In this document: positions 9,446 to 21,446 of the stretch, piece after piece
Layout: every line of letters starts with the position of its first letter
How positions within the stretch are numbered: the stretch's first letter is position 1
From: Arachis hypogaea
Lineage: Eukaryota > Streptophyta > Magnoliopsida > Fabales > Fabaceae
Length of the DNA: 64,000 nt
NCBI RefSeq assembly: GCF_003086295.3
Contig: NC_092038.1
Coordinates: forward strand, 101,401,837-101,465,836
Direction of reading: 5' to 3'
Made by a program: the position numbers and the translations under genes
The notes under the pieces: model-generated
What the model was told of the DNA's origin: nothing
Databases searched by the model: none
Seen by the model: only the letters and a program-made list of their open reading frames with translations

Positions 9446-10171
9446 GAGTAAAGATCCAATCCGGTCTTTGTCCATTTTCACGAAGGACAAAATAATCTCT
9501 GTCTAAAAAAAAAAGGACACTTCGACCCTCGACCTTTTTATTTTGGGACAATACGGTCCCTCTGTTAAAAAATTCATTAAATAATAATAAAAATTAGTTT
9601 TGCGGAGGGTTTTATTTGTATTTTGTGGGGGTTTTAAACCCCCACAAAAATCTTTTCAACAATATAACCAATTACTACCACTACTACCATTATCTTTTTC
9701 ATCCTCATTATTATCACTCTTACTTCTATTATTTTTATTGTGTAACCATATTTTATCATCATCATTATCTCTTCTACCGTCATCATCACCAATACCAATA
9801 TTATCAACATTAAAGTTTTCTTCTTTTATTTCTTATTCCATGTTATTTTTTTCCTTTAAAAGGTATTATACTATAATTACTTTTATTTTGTGGCATCATT
9901 TTTATCAATGGTTTTTCTTCATTTAACCACCATTGATGAAGGAATTTTTTAAAAACAAAGTTATTAATAGTTTGTGGAGGTTTAAAACCCCCACAAAATA
10001 CAAATAAAACTCCCACAAAATTAATTTTTATTATTATTTAATAAATTTTTTAATAGAGAGACCGTATTGTCCCATAATAAAAAGGTTGAGGGTCGAAGTG
10101 TCCCTTTTTTTTGGATAGGAATCGCTTTGTCCTTCGTGAAAATGGACGAGGACCGGATTAGATGTTTACTC
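9446..10171. mobile_element. Mutator-like MITE with ~200-bp inverted ends and 9-bp TSD
   Basis: GAGTAAAGATCCAATCCGGT at the left is matched by the complement of ACCGGATTAGATGTTTACTC at the right, and the similarity continues for about 200 bases inward (to the GGGGGTTTTAAACCCCC segment). AACTTTTAT flanks both sides (9437-9445 and 10172-10180), the 9-bp duplication typical of Mutator-type elements. The interior holds only simple AT/CAT-rich sequence; ORFs there are chance. Confidence 0.88.
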
Positions 10172-10180
10172 AACTTTTAT

Positions 10181-10923
10181 AGTAGTTTATTATTAATTAA
10201 AAGAATAAAAAAATTATCCAAACTAGCACCAAAATTTATTTAGTAAATGCAAGCGGCTAAACTTTAGATAGAGATTACTTACAAAGAAATTATAGGATAA
10301 CACATTAACTTGTCTTTTAATATCATTAACGAGGATCAAACTTCATTGCAGAATCTACTTTTTAATTACCATGAGATTTATTATAACACAAAATTGTTAG
10401 GGTTGCTTAAAATTAATAAATTATTGGTATTTTCTATTTGGATTTTATTTATTTATAAAATAATTCAAAATAAAAAAAATAATTTTTTTACTTATAAAGA
10501 GTTGATATGATATTTTAAAGACATTTTTAACAACTTAAAGAATTTATCTAATTAGAGAGTACTCTAAAATTATTATATTCAGTATATTAAAAAAGAAAAT
10601 GATTATTCTTTTTGTCAAAAAATGATTTGTGATCTAATACTCAAAACACTTGACTTTCCAAAATAAATTATTTTCTTATATATAATTATCTTTTAACAAA
10701 CTGCATGGCATATTGAAACTTGAGAGAAATGGAATTTAATTATGGCATAATAATTATTATTTTATTGTTGTCACCTCCAACACTATGACTGGATGGTAAT
10801 GATAAGTTAACTTTAGGAAGCCTTTATTTCCCAAAATGGGAAGTAAGACAAAAGAAAATATCATGAACTAGTGGACGTGGAGATGCTATCTGCCATTCCA
10901 AATCACATCTACAACCACCATCA
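10181..10923. other. AT-rich spacer, nothing recognised
   Basis: Between two copies of the same MITE family; only low-complexity ORFs. Confidence 0.5.
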
Positions 10924-10933
10924 ATATTCTTAC

Positions 10934-11889
10934 AAATAAAGATTTAATTTGGTTTTTTTCTATTTTCATGAAGAATAAAATGTTATTTATCTTAAATAAA
11001 AGATATTTTGGTTTTTAACCCTTTTGTTTTAAGATAATACGATACTTCTATTAAAAAATCGATTAAATAATAATAAAAATTAGTTTTGTAAAAATTTTAT
11101 TTATAATTTGTAAAAGTTTTAAATTTTTATAAAATTTTTTTAACAATATATCTAATTATGACCACTATTACTACTATCTTTTTCATTCACATTATTATTA
11201 CTTCTACTCATATTATTTCTATTGTATAACTATATTTTATTATCATTGTTATTTTTTACTGTCGTCATCACTAATACAAATATCATTAATATTAATGTTA
11301 TTTTAGGTGGTTTGGACATGTGAGAAAAAGATCGACAGAACACTCAATCAGGAGGGTGGATGAGATGGAAGATGGATAAGAGATGAAAGACAAAGAAAGA
11401 CCTAAGAAGACCATCCATGAGGTGGTCAAATGAGATTTACATGTAAACGGTCTCTCTGTGGACATGATACATGACAGAGCACAATGACGTCGTTTGATTT
11501 ATGTGGCCGACCCCACCTAGTGAGACAATGCTTTATTATTGTTGTTGTTGTTTTATTCGATGCTATTCTTTTCTTTTAAAAACCTTCGTAATGCAATCAC
11601 TTTTTTTTCCTGCATCATTTCCAATAATGATCGTTCTCCACTTAACCACCATCGATAAAAGAATTTTTTAAAAATAAATTTATTAATAACTTGTGGGAGT
11701 TTAAAATCCCATAAATTACAAATAAAATTCTCACAAAATTAATTCTTGTTACTATTTAACGAATTTTTTAACAGAAATATTGTATTATTCTAAAATAAAA
11801 AGGTTGAGGGGGCAAAGTGTCCCTTTTTTTGGACAAGGAATGCCTTGTCTTTCGTGAAAATAGACAAGGACCAAGTTGAATCTTTACTC
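10934..11889. mobile_element. Second, diverged copy of the same MULE-type MITE
   Basis: Same inverted ends as 9446-10171, more diverged (the left end has many C-to-T/G-to-A-like changes). ATATTCTTAC flanks both sides (10924-10933 and 11890-11899). A LINE fragment (about 11304-11551) is inserted in its middle, accounting for the extra length. Confidence 0.82.
11304..11551 (+). pseudogene. 3' end of an RTE/L1-type LINE ORF2 with (TTG)n tail
   Basis: One frame reads RWFGHVRKRSTEHSIRRVDE, later RPKKTIHEVVK and DLHVNGLSVDMIHDRAQ, then RRLIYVADPT. This is the familiar C-terminus of plant LINE reverse transcriptase proteins. Several stop codons interrupt it, and a TTATTATTGTTGTTGTTG tail follows, as in plant RTE-clade elements. 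Only the last ~80 codons are present: a 5'-truncated, dead insertion in a MITE. Confidence 0.82.
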
Positions 11890-12068
11890 ATATTCTTACA
11901 TCTTACCCTTTTTTTTACGGTATTTTTAAATTTGACATATCAAAAAATAATTCATCGCAAATTTAAATTTTATTTAAAAAATATTTTTTAATCAATAAAT
12001 TATTACACGTATAAAATAGAATTTGAATTTCGACACCTAACTAAAATTACGCTGTCATCTCTTAATTA

Positions 12069-12475
12069 GGCTGCGTTTGTTTCTGAGAACAGGAGAAGAC
12101 AAGACACTGAGAATAAGACATAAAGGACAGAGATATAAAATTTTGTGTTCTTGTTTCCTATTTGGTAATAAACTAGAACAAATTATGAAAATCTAATTTA
12201 TTCTCATTTTTTTTTCATTCAAAAAATTTGAGACGAAAAATATAATAATAAAAAAATATGATTATAAAAAATTAACAAGAATAATGAAAGAAAAAATGAA
12301 AAATAAGTCGTGTCCCTTGTTAGTGTCTCCGTGTCCTTCCTATCAGGATGGACTCAAAATATACTAATTCAGTGTCCCTGGACACATTGTCCCTGTTCAT
12401 GTCTCCTCTGTCAAACACAATTTTGTGTCTCTGTGTCCCTGTCTCAGTGTCCTGTCTCTGTAAACAAACGCAGTC
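12069..12475. mobile_element. Tourist-like (PIF/Harbinger) MITE
   Basis: GGCTGCGTTTGTTT at the left pairs with AAACAAACGCAGTC at the right, and the inverted similarity continues inward through the GTGTCTCTGTGTCC-type segments. TTA flanks both sides (12066-12068 and 12476-12478), the usual PIF/Harbinger target. Confidence 0.78.
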
Positions 12476-12518
12476 TTATAGTTGAGTAGTTGACATTCAA
12501 TGAAGACATTAACCGGTA

Positions 12519-12910
12519 GAATGCGTTTGTTTATATATACGGGACATTGAGATAAAAATATAGAGACACACAATTATATTTGGTAGATAAGACATGAACA
12601 GAGACCTTGTGTCCAGAAATACTAAATTAGTATATTCTGTGTCTTTTTTGACATGAAAGACACATTCTAGAAAAGACTCAGACATTAACAATAGATACAA
12701 TTTATTTTTTATTTTTTCTTTCATTATTTTTATCAAATTTTTATAATTATATTTTTTAAATTTTTTTATGAAAAAAATGAGAATAAATGAGATTTTCATA
12801 ATTTATTTTAGTTTATCATTAAATAAAATATAAATATACTAATTTTTGGGTCATATTTTTAATGTTCTGTTTTGTCATATTTTCAGAACTAAATAAAACA
12901 TATTCTCTGC
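12519..12910. mobile_element. Decayed relative of the preceding MITE
   Basis: Begins GAATGCGTTTGTTTATATAT and keeps phrases such as GACATGAACAGAGACCTTGTG and TTCTGTGTCTTTTTTGACATG seen in the 12069 copy. The right end is degraded, so borders are approximate. Confidence 0.5.
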
Positions 12911-14003
12911 ATCTTTTTAAGGTAAAAGTGTAGAAAACAATTCAGATTTTGTGAAAATACTATAAAAAAATCTATTACAAAGTCTTGTGCATATAGTATT
13001 TTTAGGAAAATACAATAAGTATATAGGATAAAGTATATTTTTTTCTAAAGTTTATTAAAATTTTTGAAAATATTTTTAAGTTTTATTTTGTTATTAAAAT
13101 TTTCGATTTACATCAAATATATTGGTGACAGTTTAATTTTAAAAAATTTAAAATTAATCTAATAATAATGCATGATAATTATGTCTAATTTGTTTGTATT
13201 AAAGATTATTCTTTTAAAAATTTTTGCTGAATTGATCCTAATATTTTTAAAAAATTAGCCGTTATAAATATATTTAACGCAAATAAAAACTTCCAGAATA
13301 AAATTAAAATAAAATAAAACTTAAAAATATTTTTAAAATTTTTAATAAATTTTAAAAATAAAAAATATACTTTACTCAAACGTATATTGACAACTATCAT
13401 CCAAAAAGAGCAGAGTAATTTTTTTTTTTTTATCTGAAGAAAGCATGAAATAATTGATGCATAATGTATTGAGTCGTTAGTTTGTTGACTAAAGAAGCAT
13501 TTGTCTTCATGCAAAGAAACTGACAAACTGCTATGAATTTGGGATTACAAATCTCTGCATATGACATGCTAAAAGTTAATTTAACAGCAAAACTTAACTA
13601 AATAAAAGAAACATATGGTAAATAGAAATAACAAGAAGTGACAGTTTGAGTTTCATTGATGTTACTGTTTTGAAAAGCTAAATAAAAAAATCTACCACTT
13701 GAAAAGAAAAATAAATGAAAAAGAAAAAGACACTTGTTACCTGAGAGTCTGTTTATCATAAGAATTTAATAGCAATGTAGTAACTCTAGAAGCATTTGTG
13801 GAAAAAATAAAGAATATCAATAATGATATCATAAATATTAAATAGAATAATTGCGCAATGGCAATTGAATTAAGAGCCGGGGACAAAAATAAGAAAAATA
13901 ATTGTAAAAGATCTTGTTCTGTGATCGTGATTGTGATTAACTGATTATGGATGCATTGAAAAAGGCGTTGGATAATTAGGATTTAAGGTGTGGTACACGT
14001 GTC
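12911..14003. other. AT-rich intergenic and distal promoter of the SPA1-like gene
   Basis: No ORF or repeat of note. A CACGTG-type G-box core occurs in GGTACACGTGTCTC at about 13991, close to the putative transcribed region; such boxes are common in light-regulated plant genes, but a single match is weak evidence. Confidence 0.4.
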
Positions 14004-14479
14004 TCCCATGGATTCTCCCTCAGTTTCATTATAACCGAAATGCAAAAACAGAAGCTGAAACCTGACGCATACAAAAACCATTCCCTTTCTTCATTCCTTC
14101 CGCGACTAGTAACTATTTTCTATTTCGCATGTTTTCCTTGCACTTCTGGCTGCTCCATTCAACAACTATGCAAGTTTCATTTCATCAGGTTACAATTTAC
14201 ACGCCACTCTCTTCTTTTTCTGCATGTTTCCCGTTAAAGTATTTTTAATTCTCGTGGTTTTTGGAGTTTTATGGTTTAACATCAATACACCATACCATGC
14301 ATGCATTTTTTTCAATGTTCGCATTCATGTTATGCTGCCTCTGCAAATGCAATTTGCTGATTCTTGAAACTTTTTATAGGGTTCACATTTCACAGCGGTT
14401 GAATTGTTCTCGGGTGAAATTATTATGTTGCATGGGTTGTTTATGCGCTAAGACCTGAATGCCTGAGTTAATGATTATA
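14004..14479 (+). other. Putative 5' UTR with a leader intron of the SPA1-like gene
   Basis: CT-rich, gene-like sequence runs to a possible donor at 14189 (CATCAG|GTTACA), with a possible acceptor at about 14379 (TTTTTATAG|GG). This would give a leader intron of about 190 bases before the uORF repeats. Not provable without transcripts. Confidence 0.35.
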
Positions 14480-14640
14480 GATATGGAACCGTAATTGTTC
14501 ATTTTTGAATTTGTGCCTATGGATATGGAGCCGTAATTGTTCACTTTTGAATTTCTGCCTATGGATATGGAGCCGTAATTTCTTATTTTTGAATTTGTGC
14601 CTATGGATATGGAGCTGTAATTGTTTATTTTGATCCTATG
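14480..14640 (+). repeat. 42-bp tandem repeat, four units, each with a tiny uORF
   Basis: GATATGGARCCGTAATTGTT starts at 14480, 14522, 14564 and 14606 (period exactly 42); the last unit has lost 7 bases. Units contain ATG GAT ATG GAG CCG TAA (14519, 14561) or its CTG variant (14603), encoding MDMEP or MDMEL and a stop; the first unit encodes MEP. The main start codon at 14638 sits in the same CCTATGGAT context. Confidence 0.9.
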
Positions 14641-17600
14641 GATCAAGAATTGATTAACGAGTCTATGAGATTGGGGGTTGTTGATGAGGGTTTACAACTC
14701 CAAACTAAAGATGAGGAGCTTTCAGTAAACCCCGAGAGCAACAAAATAATAAAACCCCAAGATGACCACAATGACTCCTCCCATATCCCACCCCCAGAAT
14801 GTACTGACGTTAGACAAGGTACTATGTCACGACTTCAGCATCAAATTCGCCTTTCCGGTGACGCTGATGATATGGTTGAAGAATTGACAGTGAGAAGTTG
14901 CAATGGTTCGAGCTTAGATATTGGTACACAGGGCAATCAAGGGCCTGCGTATAATACTCAGAGCCAAAGGCAGCTAGCAAGTGATTCAGGAATTGGAACT
15001 TTACTTCTTGGTGATACTGGGTGTAGAAACAGTGACCAAGCTTCCTCAAAAGTTATATCTAGATCAGGATTTGCTGAGTATTTTATTAAAAATACGATAA
15101 AGGGAAAGGATATTGTGTGTAAAGATTCATCTTCTATTGGCTTGACTGTTGAGTCTAGAGATCAGAATCTGATGAAGGCTGGCATTGGTACTCAGATGGA
15201 TTCCAGTGTCCCGCTAAGCCCTGGCTCAACGACTGCAAAGTCTCCTTATAATGCTTCATTGCCAAAATCTCATGGGTCTCAATTTAATGGGGTCAGTTTA
15301 AGAGAATGGTTGAACGCTGGGCGACTCAAACGAAGCAAAGCAGAGTGTTTGAGTATATTTAGAAAGATTGTAGATTTGGTGGATGGCTCACACTCTCAGG
15401 GGTTTGCATTGCGCAACCTGAACCCGTCTTATATTAAAGTGTTACCATCAAACCAGGTTATCTACCTTGGGTTACAGAAACATATGTTAGATAATGGTGC
15501 AAATTCAGAAGTTCTTCAATTACGAAGTTCCTCTATTCGAAAAAGGATGTCAGAGCAGGTAACATCTCCCTCTCATGACGCATGGTTAAAGAAACAAAAA
15601 TTTAATGAGTATGTGAGAGGTGCTGGTGATCGGAGTCAGTGCCCTTCAAGGCCTGACTTGTATCTTCAAATTACTGTTGATAGCAAAGTTGGTTCAGCTG
15701 GTTCAAAAGATTATCACAACCAATATAAGTGTGTCCAATTTCCGAAACATAATATTTGGAAAGTGCCTAGCGTCCCTGACATATCCAATGGAGGTCTACT
15801 GCAGTTGACTTCTTTGAATGAAAGATCAGAAGATAAGTGGTATAAAAGTCCCGATGGAGGCTGTACTACATCAGCAAATATCTACTCTCTGGGTGTTCTC
15901 TTTTTTGAGGTGTGTGACCTAATTGATGTTACCCGCATTATTATTTAGATGCATTCTGCATGCACCCATCTTTACATGACTTTTATTTCCAGCCTATAAC
16001 ATTGTTGTTTCATTGCAGATTGGTAAAACAGATGGTGTTGGTATGTTTTAATCTTTCCAATCAATAAATATACTTTCAATAACTAAAAGAAGGAGAAATT
16101 CAATCCACAATATGTTTTGACAGACCATTGAATGCTATTATAATATATTTATGAAATACTAATTCTCAATCAACTTTTAAATGAAGCAGTTTAGTAGCCT
16201 AAGTAAATATGACATCACTAACTAATATAGGTTATACCTTTCAGTTGCTCAGTCAATTTGACTCTGAAGGATCCCATATTGCAGCAATGTCTGATCTTCA
16301 TCATAGGATTCTACCTCAGGCTTTCCTGTCAGAAAATCCTCTGGAAGCCGGGTTTTGTCTTTGGCTGTTGCATCCTGAGTCATCATCACGTCCAACAACA
16401 CGGTAATGCTGAGATCATTTAGTTATCAGATTCACTGCCGCTAATATTACAATTCAAAATGATTTTACCAGGGTCGAAATGATTTCTAGATCAGTTTGTT
16501 CTTCAAAGAATGTTTCCTCCATTGTGTTCTGTTCTGTGAAATATTTATCTTCTTTTACAACATGGAGGGTATAGTCTTGTCTGTCCTAGTTCTATATCTA
16601 CCATACACTACAATGATATTCTAAGTTGTAGTTACTGTGGCATGACAGGGAGATACTACGATCTGAAGTATTTAATGGAATTCAGGAGGTTTATAGTGAA
16701 AAATTATTATTAGATTTTGACAAAGCAGAAGCACAATCGGAATTGTTATTGCATTTCCTCATCTTGTTAAAAGAGGAGAGGCAAAAGAATGCGTTCAAAC
16801 TGGAAGAAGTCACCAGATTCTTGGAATCAGATATAGAAGAGGTGGTGAGGGGACATAGCTCTGGAAAATACTTGGTTTCTGCTGGCTTGCATAACGATAT
16901 ATCTTGCCATAATGAGAGTTCATCTCTCAACAAAAAACCTTCATGTTCAGAATCAGTATCCCCTGCATGCCCAATCTCTAATGCAAACCAAATGAGAGTC
17001 ATAAGAAATATGTGCCAGCTTGAAAATGCTTATGTTTCAATGAGATCTAAAATTCAGATTCCTGAAACAGATGCTGCAACTCACCCACATAAAGATAAAC
17101 CAAGAGATAGGTTTGTGGCACAAAGAGGCAAGGAACAAGATAAAAAAACAGATTCTTTAGGAGCCTTTTTTGATGGTTTTTGCAAGTATCTACGTTATAG
17201 CAAGTTTGAGGAGCGGAGTGTATTGAGAAATTCAGATATTAACAGTCTTGGAAATGTAATTTGCTCTCTAAGTTTTGATAGGGATGAAGAGTACTTCGCT
17301 GCTGCTGGGGTATCAAAGAAAATAAAAATTTATGAGTTCAGCTCACTTTTCAATGACTTAGCTGAAATCCATTATCCTGTAGTTGAGATGTCAAATGAAT
17401 CAAAGTTCAGTTGTGTATGCTGGAATAGCTACATCAGGAACTATCTTGCCTCCACAGACTACGATGGAGTTGTTAAGGTTTGTATGTACAGCACATTATA
17501 AACCATTGGAGTTATTCTCTCCATCAGTTACTTTGTGACATATGCAGTTGGGACTCAATATTCAATAGTTTACCTTGTAGTGGTTTACCAAGTCTTTGAC

Positions 17601-20043
17601 TTGAATTTTGGCCTAAAACTGCTCTAAAAGGTGAGTTTATATATCCTTAAAAATGGGGGTGAAATATTCACCTGTTTATATTAAAACTTCTATTAAAAAC
17701 TCATCCCATAGATTCTCACTCCCATTCTAAGGGATATATGGCTAATTATAACGGCAGAAAACGCTTATAATTTTCTCAAGAGTTGATTATTCTAAAACCT
17801 TTCTAGATTCTCTCAGTTGGATGTAAAAATGTATTCTCAACTTTAAGTTTTGAATAGTTTCCATGTCCGACATAATTGGATTGGTTGCTAACTTCTTTAG
17901 CACAATACTCTTTGCATTGAGAATGGTATTTATCACAGGTATCATTGGGGCTCATTTTGTAGAGTTTGTCATATCAATTAACAATATTACTGGTCTTGTT
18001 CAGAGGCCGAAAATGCATCATCTATACGAAATGACATTTTTATCACTATTTTATATTACAATAATGACTGGCTAACATTTTGTTCACTTAAACTAAGGAA
18101 GAATTCATCACTCTCACCGAAAGAAAAGAGAACATCCTTGGAAAATGACATCGATTTTAACCTAAAAGCTAAATATACGTTCATTTCTTGATGTTTGGTC
18201 TGTTCTAGTTTCTAAAATTACTCATAGCATTGCATAACTGGATGCATTTTCAGCTATGGGATGGTATTACAGGTCAAGGGTTTGCTCACTTCACTGAACA
18301 TGAAAAGAGGGCTTGGTCTGTTGATTTCTCTCCGGCATACCCTACAAAATTTGCTAGTGGGAGTGATGATTGTTCTGTGAAGCTGTGGAGTATCAATGAG
18401 GTAAGCTTTTTAGCACTGATACAAAGGCTAAGGGCAGACATGCTTAAACTCTGGATGAGCACATTTTGCTTGACGGAAAATCAATATTTAAAATAAAATA
18501 AGGTTAGAAAGTAAATGATGGTTGCTTTTCCTCTTGATTATTGCACCGTTATGACATTTATGTCTCTGAAAATGACTATAATCAAAATCTTGATACTAAA
18601 CATAAAAACTAAATCATGATTTATAAATTTTTTCTTAAAAATTTAGGAAATCTTGATTTTCATATGAACCCTGTTTGATATTAGGAATATATTGACTATG
18701 AAAGGGTTAGCTTTTGCTTTTCCAGCAATATGGTGGAAGCCACTTGGTTATATTATTTGAGGATTTTCTATTTAAAAAATGGTTATATAGTCCTGATTAT
18801 AAGTAGCTATGCTGGTGTGATAGTCCTGTCTTTCCAGATTGTATGGACAGATTGCATCCTCAAGCTATATAGCGAAAACTACACCGGAGCTTTCCAAATA
18901 TTGATCATTAGCTAATATGAAGGAAAACTTATCTTGCAGAGAAACTCTGTAGGCACAATCCAGAATGTTGCAAATGTCTGCTGTGTTCAATTCTCTGCTT
19001 ATTCATCTAATTTACTGGCTTTTGGATCGGCAAATTACTTGACTTATTGCTATGATCTTCGCAATCTTAGAAGCCCCTTGTGTGTGTTGGCTGGCCATCA
19101 TAAAGCTGTAAGCTATGTCAAATTTTTGGACTCTGTAACACTTGTTTCTTCATCAACCGACAATACATTAAAGATCTGGGATCTCAACAAAACCTCTCCC
19201 GTGGGTCCTTCTACTAATGCTTGCAGCTTAACCTTGTCAGGGCATACCAATCAGAAGGTTTGGTTTTGAATTTAACAGCTTTGATTATTTTATAATATGA
19301 AATCCAGTTAGCATTTGCCCAAAACCTTCTTTGGTTGCTGTCATGCGCAATCCCAAAGGCTGCATGTCTTAAATTTGACATAATTTGCATTAAGTTGTCC
19401 CTTTTTTGAAAAAAATGTTTACTTTAGTTGGTTGGCTCAAAATTTTCACCTTCTGCTTTTACAGAATTTCGTGGGTTTATCGGTTGCTGATGGATATATT
19501 GCATGTGGCTCTGAAACAAATGAGGTATTATATTACTTTTGGTTGTAACGTGATAGATTCACTATAGCTTACTGGAACAAAAATGTCAATCAAATTAGTG
19601 ATTTAGCAATTTGCTATTTTAGTTCCACAAAGACTACAAAAGAAAAATGTAACCACATAAACACAAATATACACCTAGAATCCTCCTACAATTTGGTGTA
19701 CATGTTGTTTATGCACAAATTTGTGATGATATCTACGACTTGCAATTTCATAATTTGTGATGAGAATAAGAGCAGTTCAAACATCTGTTCATAAGCTTAA
19801 GGACATCTATATATAACTTTGTTGATAATGTATACTTTTGTTGCATTGCAGGTTTATGCCTACTATAAATCTCTTCCCCAGCAAATCACATCACACAAGT
19901 TTGGGTCCGTGGATCCCATTAATGGTAAAAAGACTTATGATGACTATGGCCATTTTGTTTCAAGTGTGTGCTGGAAAGGGAAATCAGACATGGTTATTGC
20001 GGCCAATTCAAGTGGGTGTATAAAAGTGTTACAGATTGTGTGA
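14638..20043 (+). CDS. SPA1-like: SPA1-like protein (SUPPRESSOR OF PHYA-105 family), COP1 partner
   Basis: Seven coding exons: 14638-15909, 16245-16402, 16649-17477, 18254-18400, 18940-19257, 19465-19524, 19852-20043. All introns are GT-AG and the frame is kept, giving 991 residues, close to Arabidopsis SPA1/SPA2 (about 1030). Order: divergent N-terminus (1-215); kinase-like domain from about 217 ([17 protein letters not shown], then [43 protein letters not shown]); coiled coil (about 490-545); seven-bladed WD40 propeller (about 677-991; [22 protein letters not shown]). SPA proteins bind COP1 through the coiled coil and, in the CUL4-DDB1 ligase, promote degradation of light-signalling factors such as HY5 in the nucleus. 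Upstream uORFs may limit translation. No lesion is seen. Assignment to SPA1 rather than SPA2 is uncertain. Confidence 0.93.
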
Positions 20044-20945
20044 AGGAAAGTCAACTTGATGATGGCTCTGTTTGTGCAGCCCGGTGTGAGCCATGATTGG
20101 ATGGGGAAACAAGTCACAATCTAATCCAAATTTTCTAATATGAAGGTTGGATTCAACAGGATGTAGAAGTTAAGGCTTTAAACCAAAACTTTTTGGCATT
20201 TGCAGAGAGACCTGTTACACAGATTTAGACATGGGCAATTGGGCATGGCAGGAGTTGCTTGTAATTTATAAGTTGAGGAATATAGCTAGCTACTATCGCT
20301 ATGAAGAGGACTAGCTACAAACGCTAATATTTGAAAGCAAAGAACCTTGAAATTTCTATTTTAGCTTTGCCCGGACTTGTATATATTACATTAACGTTGT
20401 AGTCGGACGTCGTTAGATTTTTTGTTGCTTTACAAATGTCATCTTATCACAGTACTTTTTTCTTTCATAAGGATTGGGGGATACCCTTTAAATTAATTAG
20501 TTGCGTTCGTTTTTTTAATGTCAGGTAGAAACTAGGAGCTTGTTTAAAAATCATTTAATACGATGATTGTAGTGATTATTGTTCTTGGTGTGAAGCATTA
20601 ACACTGTAGTGTCAGCATTTGCTTCCACAAGAAATGGCAATGAACTAATTGAAGCCATTGGTAGCGATGATGATCAGAGAGAAAGAATAAAAAGGAGTCA
20701 TTTTTGTCTTTCGGATGAGGTGAGGTGAAAAGGATGGAGACTCAAACGGTGGTTTATTTCTCTGAGAGTGGTGAGAATACAGATGAACCATAGAATGGGA
20801 AGAAAAATGGCGGTTGTGAATTGGATGAAAACCGTGAGAAGAGTAACCAAAAAAAGAAAAAAGAAATAAAAGAGAAAGGGTTCAAACAAAAACAACACAC
20901 TGATGAGGAACAATAGTGTTAACTGTTAATTGATGTAAAACGATG
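20044..20945. other. 3' UTR of the SPA1-like gene and spacer
   Basis: The first ~450 bases are gene-like 3' sequence (the last before about 20500); no convincing poly(A) signal was singled out. The rest holds no credible ORF. ATGAT at 20946-20950 is the left target duplication of the copia element. Confidence 0.45.
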
Positions 20946-20950
20946 ATGAT

Positions 20951-21386
20951 TGTTGTGTCTAGGAAAGGATAAGAATGGATGTCCATTTAATGGGCAATCC
21001 ATTTTCTACCTTGAAAGAGAACAAGTTTTAGGATGAAGAAAATAAATGTAGTTTGAAAAGTAAACTTCTCTTTGCCTATAAAAACATAATCTCAGGCAAG
21101 GGAATACACACAGCAATATAATAATATTTTCTTTCTTTCTTTTACTATAAACAAATGCAATTTTCTCTTTTTTTACTTTTAATACTTCTTTCTATCTTTA
21201 TATATATATTTATGCAATTCTCTCTTTCTTTACTTTTTATACTTTTTTCTATCTTTATATATATACACATTACAACATATAATATTATTATATATATACA
21301 AATCATTATTGAGCTAATTATTTTAATGCTAGAGCCATATTAATACATCTTTATTTTATATTTAATATATCTTTTATTTCACAACA
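20951..21386 (+). repeat. 5' LTR of the copia element
   Basis: TGTTGTGTCTAGG to TTTCACAACA. It matches the complement of 59785-60242 almost throughout, except for a longer AT repeat in that copy. A TATA-like CCTATAAAAAC box lies at about 21076. Confidence 0.9.
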
Positions 21387-21403
21387 CGTTATCAGCACGA
21401 GAC
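21387..21403 (+). other. Copia primer-binding region
   Basis: CGTTATCAGCACGAGAC follows the LTR directly. The phrase CACGTTATCAGCACGAG is common at this position in plant copia elements; the tRNA was not identified here. Confidence 0.55.
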
Positions 21404-21446
21404 TCTGATCAAATTTTTAGGAAGACTCAGGTAACAAATTTTCATT

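Noticed and set aside
14383..14646. 87-codon minus-strand ORF with GSISIGTNSK repeats
   Set aside because: Shadow of the 42-bp tandem repeat on the opposite strand.
16019..16040. Possible 22-base micro-exon of the SPA1-like gene (TTGCAG|ATTGG...GTTG|GTATG)
   Set aside because: Joining 15909 directly to 16245 keeps the frame and gives the conserved FFELL-type junction; adding 22 bases would break the frame.
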